Assembly: GCA_035578905.1 (NCBI GenBank)
Contig: JAQJVL010000308.1
Coordinates: 528,501-592,500, forward strand
From: Stictocephala bisonia
Taxonomy: Eukaryota; Arthropoda; Insecta; Hemiptera; Membracidae
Direction of reading: 5' to 3'
DNA length: 64,000 nt
Shown here: positions 54,617 through 64,000 of the stretch, in pieces
Layout of the letters: each line of letters opens with the position of its first letter
How positions within the stretch are numbered: position 1 is the stretch's first letter
Program-made: the position numbers and the translations under genes
Notes under the pieces: model-generated
The model's database searches: none
Told to the model about the DNA's origin: nothing
Seen by the model: the letters and a program-made list of their open reading frames with translations, nothing else

Positions 54617-57080
54617 GGGAGTGAGGTATTTCGGTGTTTGTCTCTAGTGTAGCCTACACAAAATGGACGGGGTTTGATGATTGTGTTTTTTCTTTTTTTG
54701 TAGCGTCCTACACAGAATATACCGGAAGCGAGAATTTTTTTTGTCTTTTATCTAGCCTAGCCTGTACGGAATGGATGGGGTTTGAAGAGGTGTCTTTCTG
54801 TATTTCTAGCGTAGCCCACACATAATTTACCGGAAGTGGGTGATTTTTGTCTTTATACCTAGCGTAGAATGCACAGAATGGTATTATATGGTATTTTAGG
54901 GGTATATTTTTGTGTTTCTAGCATAGCCTATACAGAAAAGACCGGAAGTGATGGATTTTAGTCTTTACAAAATGGACGGGGTTTGATGATTGTTTTTTTC
55001 TTTTTTTGTAGCGTCCTACACAGAATATACTGGAAGCGAGAAATTTTTTTTGTCTTTTATCTAGCCTAGCCTGTACAGAATTGATGGGGTTTGAAGAGGT
55101 TTATTTCTGTGTTTATAGAGTAGCCTATACAGAATGTATGGAATTTGGTGAGGTTTATTTATGTGTTTATAGAGTAGCCTGTACAGAATGGATGTAGTTT
55201 GAAGTGGTTTATTTCTGTGTTTCTAGAGTAGCCTGTACAGAATGGATGGAGTTTGAAGAGGTTTATTTCTGTGTTTATAGAGTAGCCTGTACAGAATGGA
55301 TGTAGTTTGAAGTGGTTTATTTCTGTGTTTATAGAGTAGTCTGTACAGAATGGATGGAGTTTGAGGAGGTTTATTTCTGTGTTTATAGAGTAGCCTGTAC
55401 AGAATGGATGAAGTTTGAAGAGGTTTATTTATGTGTTTATAGAGTAGCCTGTACAGAATGGATGTAGTTTGAAGTGGTTTATTTCTGTGTTTATAGAGTA
55501 GCCTGTACAGAATGGATGGAGTTTGAGGAGGTTTATTTATGTGTTTATAGAGTAGCCTGTACAGAATGGATGGAGTTTGAGGAGGTTTATTTCTGTGTTT
55601 ATAGAGTAGCCTGTACAGAATGTATGGAGTTTGAAGAGGTTTATTTATGTGTTTATAGAGTAGCCTGTACAGAATGGATGTAGTTTGAAGTGGTTTATTT
55701 CTGTGTTTATAGAGTAGCCTGTACAGAATGGATGGAGTTTGAGGAGGTTTATTTCTGTGTTTATAGAGTAGTCTGTACAGAATGGATGGAGTTTGAGGAG
55801 GTTTATTTCTGTGTTTATAGAGTAGTCTGTACAGAATGGATGGAGTTTGAGGAGGTTTATTTCTGTGTTTATAGAGTAGCCTGTACAGAATGGATGAAGT
55901 TTGAAGAGGTTTATTTCTGTGTTTATAGAGTAGTCTGTACAGAATGGATGGAGTTTGAGGAGGTTTATTTATGTGTTTATAGAGTAGCCTGTACAGAATG
56001 GATGTAGTTTGAAGTGGTTTATTTCTGTGTTTCTAGAGTAGCCTGTACAGAATGGATGGAGTTTGAGGAGGTTTATTTCTGTGTTTATAGAGTAGTCTGT
56101 ACAGAATGGATGGAGTTTGAGGAGGTTTATTTCTGTGTTTATAGAGTAGCCTGTACAGAATGTATGGAGTTTGGAGAGGTTTATTTATGTGTTTATAGAG
56201 TAGCCTGTACAGAATGGATGGAGTTTGAATAGGTTTATTTCTGTGTTTATAGAGTAGCCTGTACAGAATGGATGGAGTTTGAAGAGGTTTATTTCTGTGT
56301 TAATAGAGTAGCATGTACTGAATGGATGGAGTTTGAATAGGTTTCTTTCTGTTTTTCTAGAATAGCCCACACAGAATTGACTGGAAGTGAAGGATTTTTG
56401 TCTAAATATATAAAGTAGCTGGTAGTATAGTACTATATAATATACTATATATATATATATGTGTATATAAAGTATAGTATATAGAGCTATATATATTATT
56501 TTTAATTATTTTAATCTATTTAAGCCAGTGAAATGTTTTACTTAATCTACAAACGTTGTTATGAGAGAAAGGTCCAACCCATTAAGCAAATTTGTAGTTG
56601 ACCTCCCGGGAATTGAACCTGTGACCCTCTGCATATGAAGCAGAGCTGCTAACCAGTAAGCTAAGAAGGGGCCTAATTTTGTTATTGTGTCTAGCGTAGT
56701 CTGTAAATAATCGTTGGGGTTTGAAGAGGTTTCTTACTGTGTTTCTAGCGAGCCTGCATAAAATGGACGGGGTTTTATTTCTGTGTTTCTGGCATAATCC
56801 ATACAGAATTGAACGGGATTTTTGTCATTGTAATCCCACAATTGTAATCTGTACAGAATGGATGTGGTTTGAAGGGACTTCTTTCTGAGTTTCTAACGTA
56901 GCCTATAGAGAGTGGCCGGGAGGTAAGGGGTTCCCGTCTTTGTTTTTTGCATAACCTGTACAGAATAATATGGGGTTCGAGGGAATCCTGTCTTTGTTTC
57001 TAGCATAGCCCATAAGAATGGATAGGTATGGAGGGATTTCCATCATTGTGTCTAGCATAGCCTATGTATAATAGGTAGAC
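54617..57080. repeat. 54-bp tandem repeat array, ~33 clear copies, interrupted
   Basis: Unit GTAGCCTGTACAGAATGGAT, GGAGTTTGAGGAGGTTTATT, TCTGTGTTTATAGA. The core (55090-56350) is nearly uniform and keeps plus frames of VYFCVYRVACTEWMEFEE type, broken by GATGTAG. Flanks (54620-55080 and 56685-57080) are more diverged, the older edges of the array. A segment (54640-54780) is repeated at about 54975-55100. Interrupted at ~56400-56684 by an AT microsatellite and a SINE-like element. Confidence 0.94.
56475..56684 (-). mobile_element. tRNA-like SINE inserted in the 54-bp array
   Basis: On minus from 56673: GGCCCCTTCTTAGCTTACTGG (A-box-like), CTGCTTCATATGCAG (anticodon arm, CAT in the loop) and AGGTTCAATTCCCGGGAGG (B-box-like), then a tail of unrelated AT-rich sequence. 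The acceptor ends do not pair, so it is not a working tRNA; it is a SINE head or tRNA pseudogene. Its anticodon arm resembles that of the SINE at 49537-49812 but the body differs. An (AT)n stretch lies at 56435-56500. Confidence 0.65.
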
Positions 57081-59724
57081 TTTGAGGTGTTTATTTATTA
57101 TTTCTATTTATTCATACAAGTTAAAACAGAATATATATCCATACTGCATTGAAACTATCTCCTTCCTCATACTACTTGGATTCGCTCTACAATTGTGACG
57201 ACGTTTTCATAATCTAGGTAACCTTGCTAAACGGGCCCATGAGTCCACGATGCTCAATACGTTTGTTATCATGTTAAAAACGATTAGTTTGGAAATAAAA
57301 CCGTTATTACTACTAGACTACGAATGTTTGATATACGGAAATACTTCGTACGGCTGGTCTTAGATAAACTTTGTATTGTATAATCTTAGTTCTTAATTTC
57401 TCAAATGTCTTCTAAGGGCTCCATGCTTCCCCATGAGCATGACTGGAAAAATATAAGATTTTGGACTCTTTCCAATCCTCATATATCGTTGTGCTACTTC
57501 GTTTATCAATATAATAACATTTACTCTAGCTTACGGCCTTGACTGATTTATAAATAGAATATCTAGTGCAAATATATGAATCACTAGTCATAAAATGATC
57601 TGATCCCCAGAACGCTTCTCCAGTCGGAAGGGGGGGTAGACTAATCAATATTATAGCTATTACCTTGACCTGGTACAACATACCGGTATGACAAAGTAGT
57701 ATTACAAGGCCACAGATAGTGTTAACAACTATACACTGCGATTTGCGGCGCGTCTGTTTACACAAGTTATGAAAAGTCTGTGGCGGCCTTCACTTCACAG
57801 ACTAACAACATCGTGTAATACATACATGGCTGTGTAGCGGTCGTTGACCCAAGCTCGAGTGACAATAGGAAAGGCGATGGCTTTATGTCAAAATTGCCAC
57901 TTAGTGGCAATTCAGTGGGAAAATAGGGCAGCTATTTAATAGTAACAACCTGGTGTTTCAGCTGTTTATCTACAATTTATATATAAACTGCTTTCGGTCA
58001 TCCCAAATCAGTATGTAATTATGATATGATTCGAATGTTGAAGAGATAAATTAATTAGATACTTTTGACCATTTAAAACAATTTAATGAAATCCGATTAA
58101 AAAATGTTCCGAACTTATCATAAAACGTCGTAATATGACTGTCTTACAACTTTTAAGATGTCGGTTCGACTCATTTGCTTTATATAAAAGTATCTGTAAA
58201 CGGCTAAAACTTCAAGTAATACAGATGGGACCAAATATTTAGAATCTTTCAGCACGTTAATAAGAGAGAGGAGAAACTATGACAGTGATGTAATCCAAGT
58301 ACTTGGTGACAGGTCTTTGATGATGTGGCAACTCGTTATTTTCATGTTAAATTGACATATACGCAATATTTATTACACTGCTAAATCAGTTGATGGATCA
58401 TTATAGGTATTGTTTGAGTCATAGCTTACGATCAGCCGCATTGAAATAGTATAAAAGGTAGATGCATTTGCCATCCATTAATTTTCCAAATTGAAGAATA
58501 GCTCATTTTCGACCCGAGGTGGTGTTGTTATTGCATTCCTGAGGATCTCAGGTATTATCCATCTTACACTTGTCAATTACACTCGTGGTTCTCTATATGC
58601 TTGAATCATGATAAGATTGTCTGTTGGCGACATCTCAGGCATTACATATAATATAATTTAAACTGATCATGTTCTCCATGGTTTTGGATACTACAGAAGA
58701 ATTCTACCAAAAGATCATAGTCTAAAGCAAGTGTTTTTATGTTAATAATCTATAAACTTGTGCAAAATACTGTCACTGGAATGAACGAATCCGAGATCTT
58801 ACATTTCAGCCATGCTAATGGGGATCTAATTGACTAGGTGGATTTCCTTAAAACATGATCTTCAAAACACTTCTAACATTATCGCATCCTTCGAGAGAAT
58901 GTCGTCGTAACGACCCAAACATGTCTCCCTACTCACGGGCTATGATCACCAAATAGTTAAGTAGAGTTACTTCCGCCTCAAACTTGCACTTGAAATGTTA
59001 CCAGCATGATTGTATCACCTACCTTCATTATCGGCCTATAGATGGGTCACTGCCAACGGGCCACGGCCAACCCGCAGGTATGTTTTTATACCCAACACAT
59101 TGAAGGTCTCTAGACAATTTTACTTTAATAAAGCACTCATTTGTCTTTTCTGTACATTTATAATACCACTGTCCCGTGTCAGTCGACAAGTTTTTGCCTC
59201 TTATCTGAATGACTTATTTTCCACGCCTTTATCCCTTTTCCCACAATACTCGTCAGAAAACATAGATAGATCTCTTACGAAACCGTACATAATTTCCCAT
59301 TTGTGGAAAGCCAGTTAGAGTTCATTGGCACCAACTTCACTAAATACTCCAGTAACTTACGTTCTGTTTCTCTCGTTCGAACATTATAGTCAGCACCTTA
59401 GACGGTTTTCTCCAGGAAAAAAACAATTAAAATCTTATAACATTATTCAGAAGAGAAACAGGGAGAATATATTACAAAATTCATTCTAATAGTTTTTTTT
59501 TTTAGCCAAGCTATGAATTGTTAGGTTAGGTTAATTATGCTATTGTCAATAGATTAAGTTACGTTTCATTACGTTTGGCCAGCCTTTGTTAACTTATCCT
59601 TTAAATAAAAATCATTATTAGTGTAATTTGTCACTAAAGAAAGCTTTAAAAGATTGGTGACTTTAACAAAAGATCATTTCATTACCTTTTACCACTTTTG
59701 AGCTAGTACATAAACTCATTATTT
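57081..59724. other. Non-coding DNA
   Basis: No gene recognised. The two longest frames (57526-57765 minus and 59010-59318 plus) have no domain, signal or repeat and I do not call them. Confidence 0.4.
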
Positions 59725-59850
59725 ATTTATTCTATCGTCAAGATATGGGCGAATATGGATTTTGAATGAATGTGATGAGTGTAGATGAGGTAATGAAGTC
59801 TAAGATACAAAGTAAGGCCGTCTATTCCTTAGAGAGTGTAATTCTGATTT
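59725..59850 (-). mobile_element. SINE copy 3 (3' part only)
   Basis: TATTTATTTATTCTATCGTC, AAGATATGGGCGAATATGGA and AGGCCGTCTATTCCTTAGAG match the SINE at 49537-49812 with more divergence. tRNA head missing. Confidence 0.8.
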
Positions 59851-60344
59851 TATGTCAGTTGACAGTACCAATACCAATGATGGTTATCATTAGGTAGCCA
59901 ATATCCTCAATAATGTATGTAATGTCAGCTCACCTTGAAACATTTAACAATTAATTAAATTATTAATATAGTTCTTAAAAAATTTCATTTTAATAAACCC
60001 AAATGTTTTTTAATTTTGTTCAAATTTTGTCTAAATGCTCATATTATATATTCAGATCTACTAGTAAACTAGATTAAACTAAAGTTTTAAAATTATTGTT
60101 TTTCCCCATTCTATACTTCTGTACTATCATTGAGATTTACATTAATAAAAAATTAACAGTGTTTGGTGTAGAGATAGTTTTTAGATAAACTTATGACAAT
60201 GATACGCCACATAAGACATAAAAACCTACGATGGGGTCTATCACAGACCTAAGATCTGTCTAGGTGCCTCAAATAATCTTCTTCATTCTATTTCCTTTTT
60301 CCTCAATCCTATTAGTGTCGTCATAATGATTCTATTACCAATAA
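59851..60344. other. Non-coding DNA
   Basis: AT-rich; nothing recognised. Confidence 0.4.
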
Positions 60345-60860
60345 CACCCACCCATCCACACGTACAGTGGTCATGACCCACCCACCTACCCACCCATACA
60401 CGTATCATGATCATGACCCACCCGCCCAGACAATTACAGTAACCATGACTCAGCCATACAAGTACGTGGTCATGGCCCATCCACACGTACAGTGGTCATG
60501 GCCCATCCACACGTACAGTGGTCATGACCCACCTATCCACCCATACACGTACCGTGATTATGACCTACCCACCCAGACACGTACAGTGGTCATGACCCAC
60601 CCCCCACCCACCCACCTATACACGTATCGTGATCATGACCCACCCGCCCAGACACAGTAATCATGACCCAACCGGCCAGACACTCACAGTAATCATGACC
60701 CAGCCATACAAGTACGTGGTCATGGCCCATCCACACATACAGTGATCATGACCCACCCACCCACACGTAGAGTGGTCATGACCCACCCGCCCAGAAACGA
60801 TGACCCACCCATACAAGTACGTGGTCATGACCCACCCACACAAACATCTACAGTGGTACA
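60345..60860. repeat. 36-bp family, diverged array (locus 4), C-rich on plus
   Basis: Units ACCCACCCACACGTACAGTG then GTCATG, in opposite orientation to the 31.4- and 47.0-kb arrays and with GGTCATGACC replacing GGTATTGACC. Unit length varies (about 26-38 bp) and many variants are present, including ACAAGTACGTGGTCATGG. Older or less homogenised than locus 5. Confidence 0.88.
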
Positions 60861-61412
60861 CTATTCATCACTACGACACAGATCATAGATATATGGGTGA
60901 ATATCAGGGGTGATGTGATGAGTACTTTTATTTTTAATTATATTTTTCTATTATTTACTCTGTTATAATTATTTTATTATATTCATTTGATCAATGTATT
61001 TATTTGTTTACTTTGGAGATCAGCTGTTAATAAAGAAAAATAGAAGTTTAATAGTGATTATTCGATCTTGATTTTACGTTTAGTTTTATTTTACAGTTTT
61101 AAGTGTGCTATAAAATTATTTTATATCATGTTTGCGTTAGAAGTAAGATATTTAATACTTCGTTTGGTTTTTTTCACCTGACCACTACTCTGGCCCTTCT
61201 CCACTGAGCTGGACAAACAATATTGCTAGCTCTCGAACCTGAGTGGCAGCGAATGATTGTGGTGAGTTTAGATGAACGAGTGTAGTCATTGTTACAGTTA
61301 GTAGTTACTAAGGTTCACTATTCATGAGGTTGAACAACAGTCATGACCCTTATGTGTGGAATAGTTTATAAACTACAAGGCACTATCGTCATTGCGATCT
61401 GCACATCTCGGT
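60861..61412. other. Non-coding DNA with SINE traces
   Basis: Short matches to the SINE body at about 60880-60920 (ATATGGGTGAATATCAGGGG) and 61250-61330 (GTGTAGTCATTGTTACAG). No gene. Confidence 0.45.
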
Positions 61413-62310
61413 CATACACTTACAGTGGTATTGACCCACCAGCCCACCCGTATGGGTATTGTACAGTGTATACGTGTATACGTACAGTGGTATTGACCCA
61501 CCATCCCACCCATACTCGTACAGCGGTATTGACCCACCAGCCCACCCATACACGTACAGTGGTATTGACCCACCAGCCTACCCATACACGTACAGTGGTA
61601 TTGACCCACCAGCCCACCCATACACGTACAGTGGTATTGACCCACCAGCCTACCCATACACGTACAGTGGTATTGACCCACCAGCCCACCCATACACGTA
61701 CAGTGGTATTGACCCACCATCCCACCCATACTCGTACAGCGGTATTGACCCACCAGCCCACCCATACACGTACAGTGGTATTGACCCACCAGCCTACCCA
61801 TACACGTACAGTGGTATTGACCCACCAGCCCACCCCTACACGTACAGTGGTATTGACCCACCAGCCTACCCATACACGTACAGTGGTATTGACCCACCAG
61901 CCCACCCATACACGTACAGTGGTATTGACCCACCAGCCTACCCATACACGTACAGTGGTATTGACCCACCAGCCCACCCATACACGTACAGTGGTATTGA
62001 CCCACCATCCCACCCATACTCGTACAGCGGTATTGACCCACCAGCCCACCCATACACGTACAGTGGTATTGACCCACCAGCCTACCCATACACGTACAGT
62101 GGTATTGACCCACCAGCCCACCCATACACGTACAGTGGTATTGACCCACCAGCCTACCCATACACGTACAGTGGTATTGACCCACCAGCCTACCCATACA
62201 CGTACAGTGGTATTAAAAGGGCAGTGATCATGTACAGTGATCATGATCCATCCACCCACCCATAGATGTACAGTGGTCATCACCCACCCACCTATACACT
62301 TACAGTGGTC
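61413..62310. repeat. 36-bp family, homogeneous array (locus 5), ~24 copies
   Basis: Unit on plus GGTATTGACCCACCAGCCCA, CCCATACACGTACAGT. Units alternate CAGCCCACCC and CAGCCTACCC (a 72-bp dimer), and a variant CATCCCACCCATACTCGTACAGC recurs every 6 or 8 units (61497, 61713 and 62001), so there is higher-order structure. Long frames stay open in four of six frames (to 298 codons) because 36 is a multiple of three and the unit lacks stops; these are not genes. The last units (62220-62310) diverge to GGTCATCACC. Confidence 0.95.
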
Positions 62311-63232
62311 ACTCAATTTAAGTGTCCGCTATTCTATTCATGATATCATCTAGTTTATAATAATATGATTATAACCTTTACAAAACATAAAATGTAAGAA
62401 TTATTTATTTTTATTTTATCCCATGGACAATTGTCATAAAAATTTCCAATAAAATAATTTTTGAACGTGTGAGGTAAGAGTGAATGCAGTCTTTGTTATA
62501 AACTAAATTTATATAACTACCAAAAACAGTGGTAAAGCGAGTACACAAACTGAGCTATTTCAAAATTTGTTAAAAATATTGAGTATGATGGAACCGGTAA
62601 CAGTACAATCTATCTGTCATATCAGAGATTGGCATATAAAGCTCACAAATCAAATAAGCGTTACATATTTATGAGTTGCTTAAATAAGTCATAAATAAAT
62701 CATATTTGAATGAATAATAAAGGGCCATTATATATCCTTGTATGGCACCCTCGCCTGAAGCTGAGGGCCTCTGCAAAGTTAGTTGTACTTGTGTCTCGTA
62801 TCTGTTGCAGGTAGATTTATGATTGCAGCAATTTTAAGTATCTCCAGGTATTAAAATATAGTTAGAATTGTCAATGTTTGTATTGAAACATCATTAATTC
62901 TCACAAAAAAATTGGTAAAACATTCAAATCCCTAAAACTCATTCAATTAAACGATTTGTAATGCGTTAAATAATTATTGTTGTTACTCCATGATCAGGAA
63001 AATATATAAGGTCTTTTCTAAATAGATAAAATAACATAAAATCTTTTTGAGAGGATATGTGAAAATGACTAACCTAACTTAATCAAGGAAAACTCTTATT
63101 GGCTCAAATTATGCGGGGTATTTAGGCCTACTTGCAGCCGAAAGGTTAAAAGCTTGTCAATATCTTGGGTCATGAAAAACTTTCCAAGATTTCTGACTTA
63201 TATATACGTGAAAATATAAATTTATATTTATC
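62311..63232. other. Non-coding DNA
   Basis: No gene recognised. Confidence 0.4.
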
Positions 63233-64000
63233 ACATGCTTGTATAAATCACGCCGTGGTTTAACTAGTAGCACAATTGATACACTCTTGCCTTATCGCAT
63301 GCTTCTATATATATCACGAAGTGGTTTAACAAGTGAAAGAAACAGCTGTTACACTCTTGTTTTATCGCATGCTTGTATATATCACGGCGTGGTTTACCTA
63401 ATAAAACAACTTTTACAGTCTTGCCCTATCGCATGCTTCTATATATCACGAAGTGGTTTAACAAGTGAAACAGCTGTTACACTCTTGTTTTATCGCATGC
63501 TTGTATATATCACGGCGTGGTTTACCTAATAAAACAACTTTTACAGTCTTGCCCTATCGCATGCTTCTATATATCACGAAGTGGTTTAACAAGTGAAACA
63601 GCTGTTACACTCTTGTTTTATCGCATGCTTGTATATATCACGGCGTGGTTTACCTAATAAAACAACTTTTACAGTCTTACCTTATCGCATGCTTGTATAT
63701 ATCACGGTGTGATTTAACTATTAAAACAGTTGTTACACTCTTGCCTTATCGCATGCTTGTATATATCACGGTGTGATTTAACTATTAAAACAGTTGTTAC
63801 ACTCTTGCCTTATCGCATTTTTGTATATATCACGGCGTGGTTTACCTAATAAAACAACTTTTACAGTCTTACCTTATCGCATGCTTGTATATATCACGGT
63901 GTGATTTAACTATTAAAACAGTTGTTACACTCTTGCCTTATCGCATTTTTGTATATATCACGGCGTGGTTGAACTATTAAAACAGTTGTTACACTCTTGC
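63233..64000. repeat. ~63-bp tandem repeat, ~12 copies, continuing past the window
   Basis: Unit TATCGCATGCTTGTATATAT, CACGGCGTGGTTTACCTAAT, AAAACAACTTTTACAGTCTT GCC. Three types (GGCGTGG/ACCTAATAAAACAAC, GAAGTGG/ACAAGTGAAACAGCTG, GGTGTGA/AACTATTAAAACAGTTG) alternate, giving a ~126-bp dimer pattern in 63340-63660. The array is cut by the window end. Confidence 0.93.

Noticed and set aside
55474..56232. Cys/Tyr-rich repeat protein (VYFCVYRVACTEWMEFEE)
   Set aside because: Translation of the 54-bp array, broken by regular GATGTAG stops; no splice sites, signal peptide or non-repeat domain.
56595..56673. Functional tRNA with anticodon CAT
   Set aside because: A and B boxes and the anticodon arm are present, but the acceptor ends and T stem do not pair properly; better read as a SINE head or tRNA pseudogene.
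59010..59318. 102-codon plus frame
   Set aside because: No domain, codon pattern or splice support; length is compatible with chance.
61343..62316. Four long overlapping open frames (about 260-298 codons) on both strands
   Set aside because: All lie in the 36-bp array; a stop-free unit with a period divisible by three keeps frames open without selection.

Overview
This is eukaryotic nuclear DNA, almost certainly from an insect with a repeat-rich, AT-rich genome. The evidence is spliced exons with GT/AG borders, decayed non-LTR retrotransposons of the Jockey/CR1 and RTE kinds, a tRNA-derived SINE family with an ATAAATAAAT tail, and a short interstitial run of the arthropod telomere repeat TTAGG. 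There is no bacterial gene organisation. The species cannot be named from this window; most open frames are satellite arrays that happen to lack stops.

The one real host gene runs on the minus strand from 53745 to 24725 (about 29 kb). I assembled it from seven exons by following splice sites and reading phase. It encodes a secreted trypsin-like (S1) serine protease of 320 residues: signal peptide, short Pro/Thr-rich Cys-containing propeptide, R/IVGG activation site, His99, Asp147, Ser244 and a trypsin-type Asp238. All six introns join in phase and no stop interrupts the reading frame. A TATA-like box lies just upstream of the first exon.

Layout. 1-5.4 kb: AT-rich DNA with 27-bp and 31-bp arrays. 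5.2-10.4 kb: a minisatellite carrying two LINE insertions in the same orientation. 10.4-17.3 kb: a foldback element, a MITE-like element containing TTAGG repeats, minus-strand LINE fragments and a truncated SINE. 17.3-21.9 kb: 54-bp repeats and a 78-bp satellite of about 52 copies. 22-24.7 kb: unique DNA and a 134-bp duplication. 24.7-53.8 kb: the protease gene, its introns holding a ~780-bp foldback, a 74-bp array of about 41 copies, 36-, 20-, 49-, 27-, 48-, ~43-, 39- and 54-bp arrays, and several dead LINEs. 54.6-57.1 kb: a 54-bp array interrupted by a SINE-like element. 60.3-62.3 kb: arrays of the dispersed 36-bp family. 63.2-64 kb: a 63-bp array running off the window.

The most unusual feature is at 46241-47641. 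The 3' part of the protease's catalytic-His exon, with its 5' splice site and about 25 nt of intron, has been amplified into about nine tandem extra copies directly downstream of the real exon, making a minisatellite out of coding sequence. A second intronic array (27.6-30.6 kb) also carries a 5'-splice-site-like sequence in each unit in the sense direction of the gene. A 36-bp G-rich minisatellite recurs at five places in both orientations, twice with hairpin junctions and once inserted inside an exon copy, which suggests it moves.
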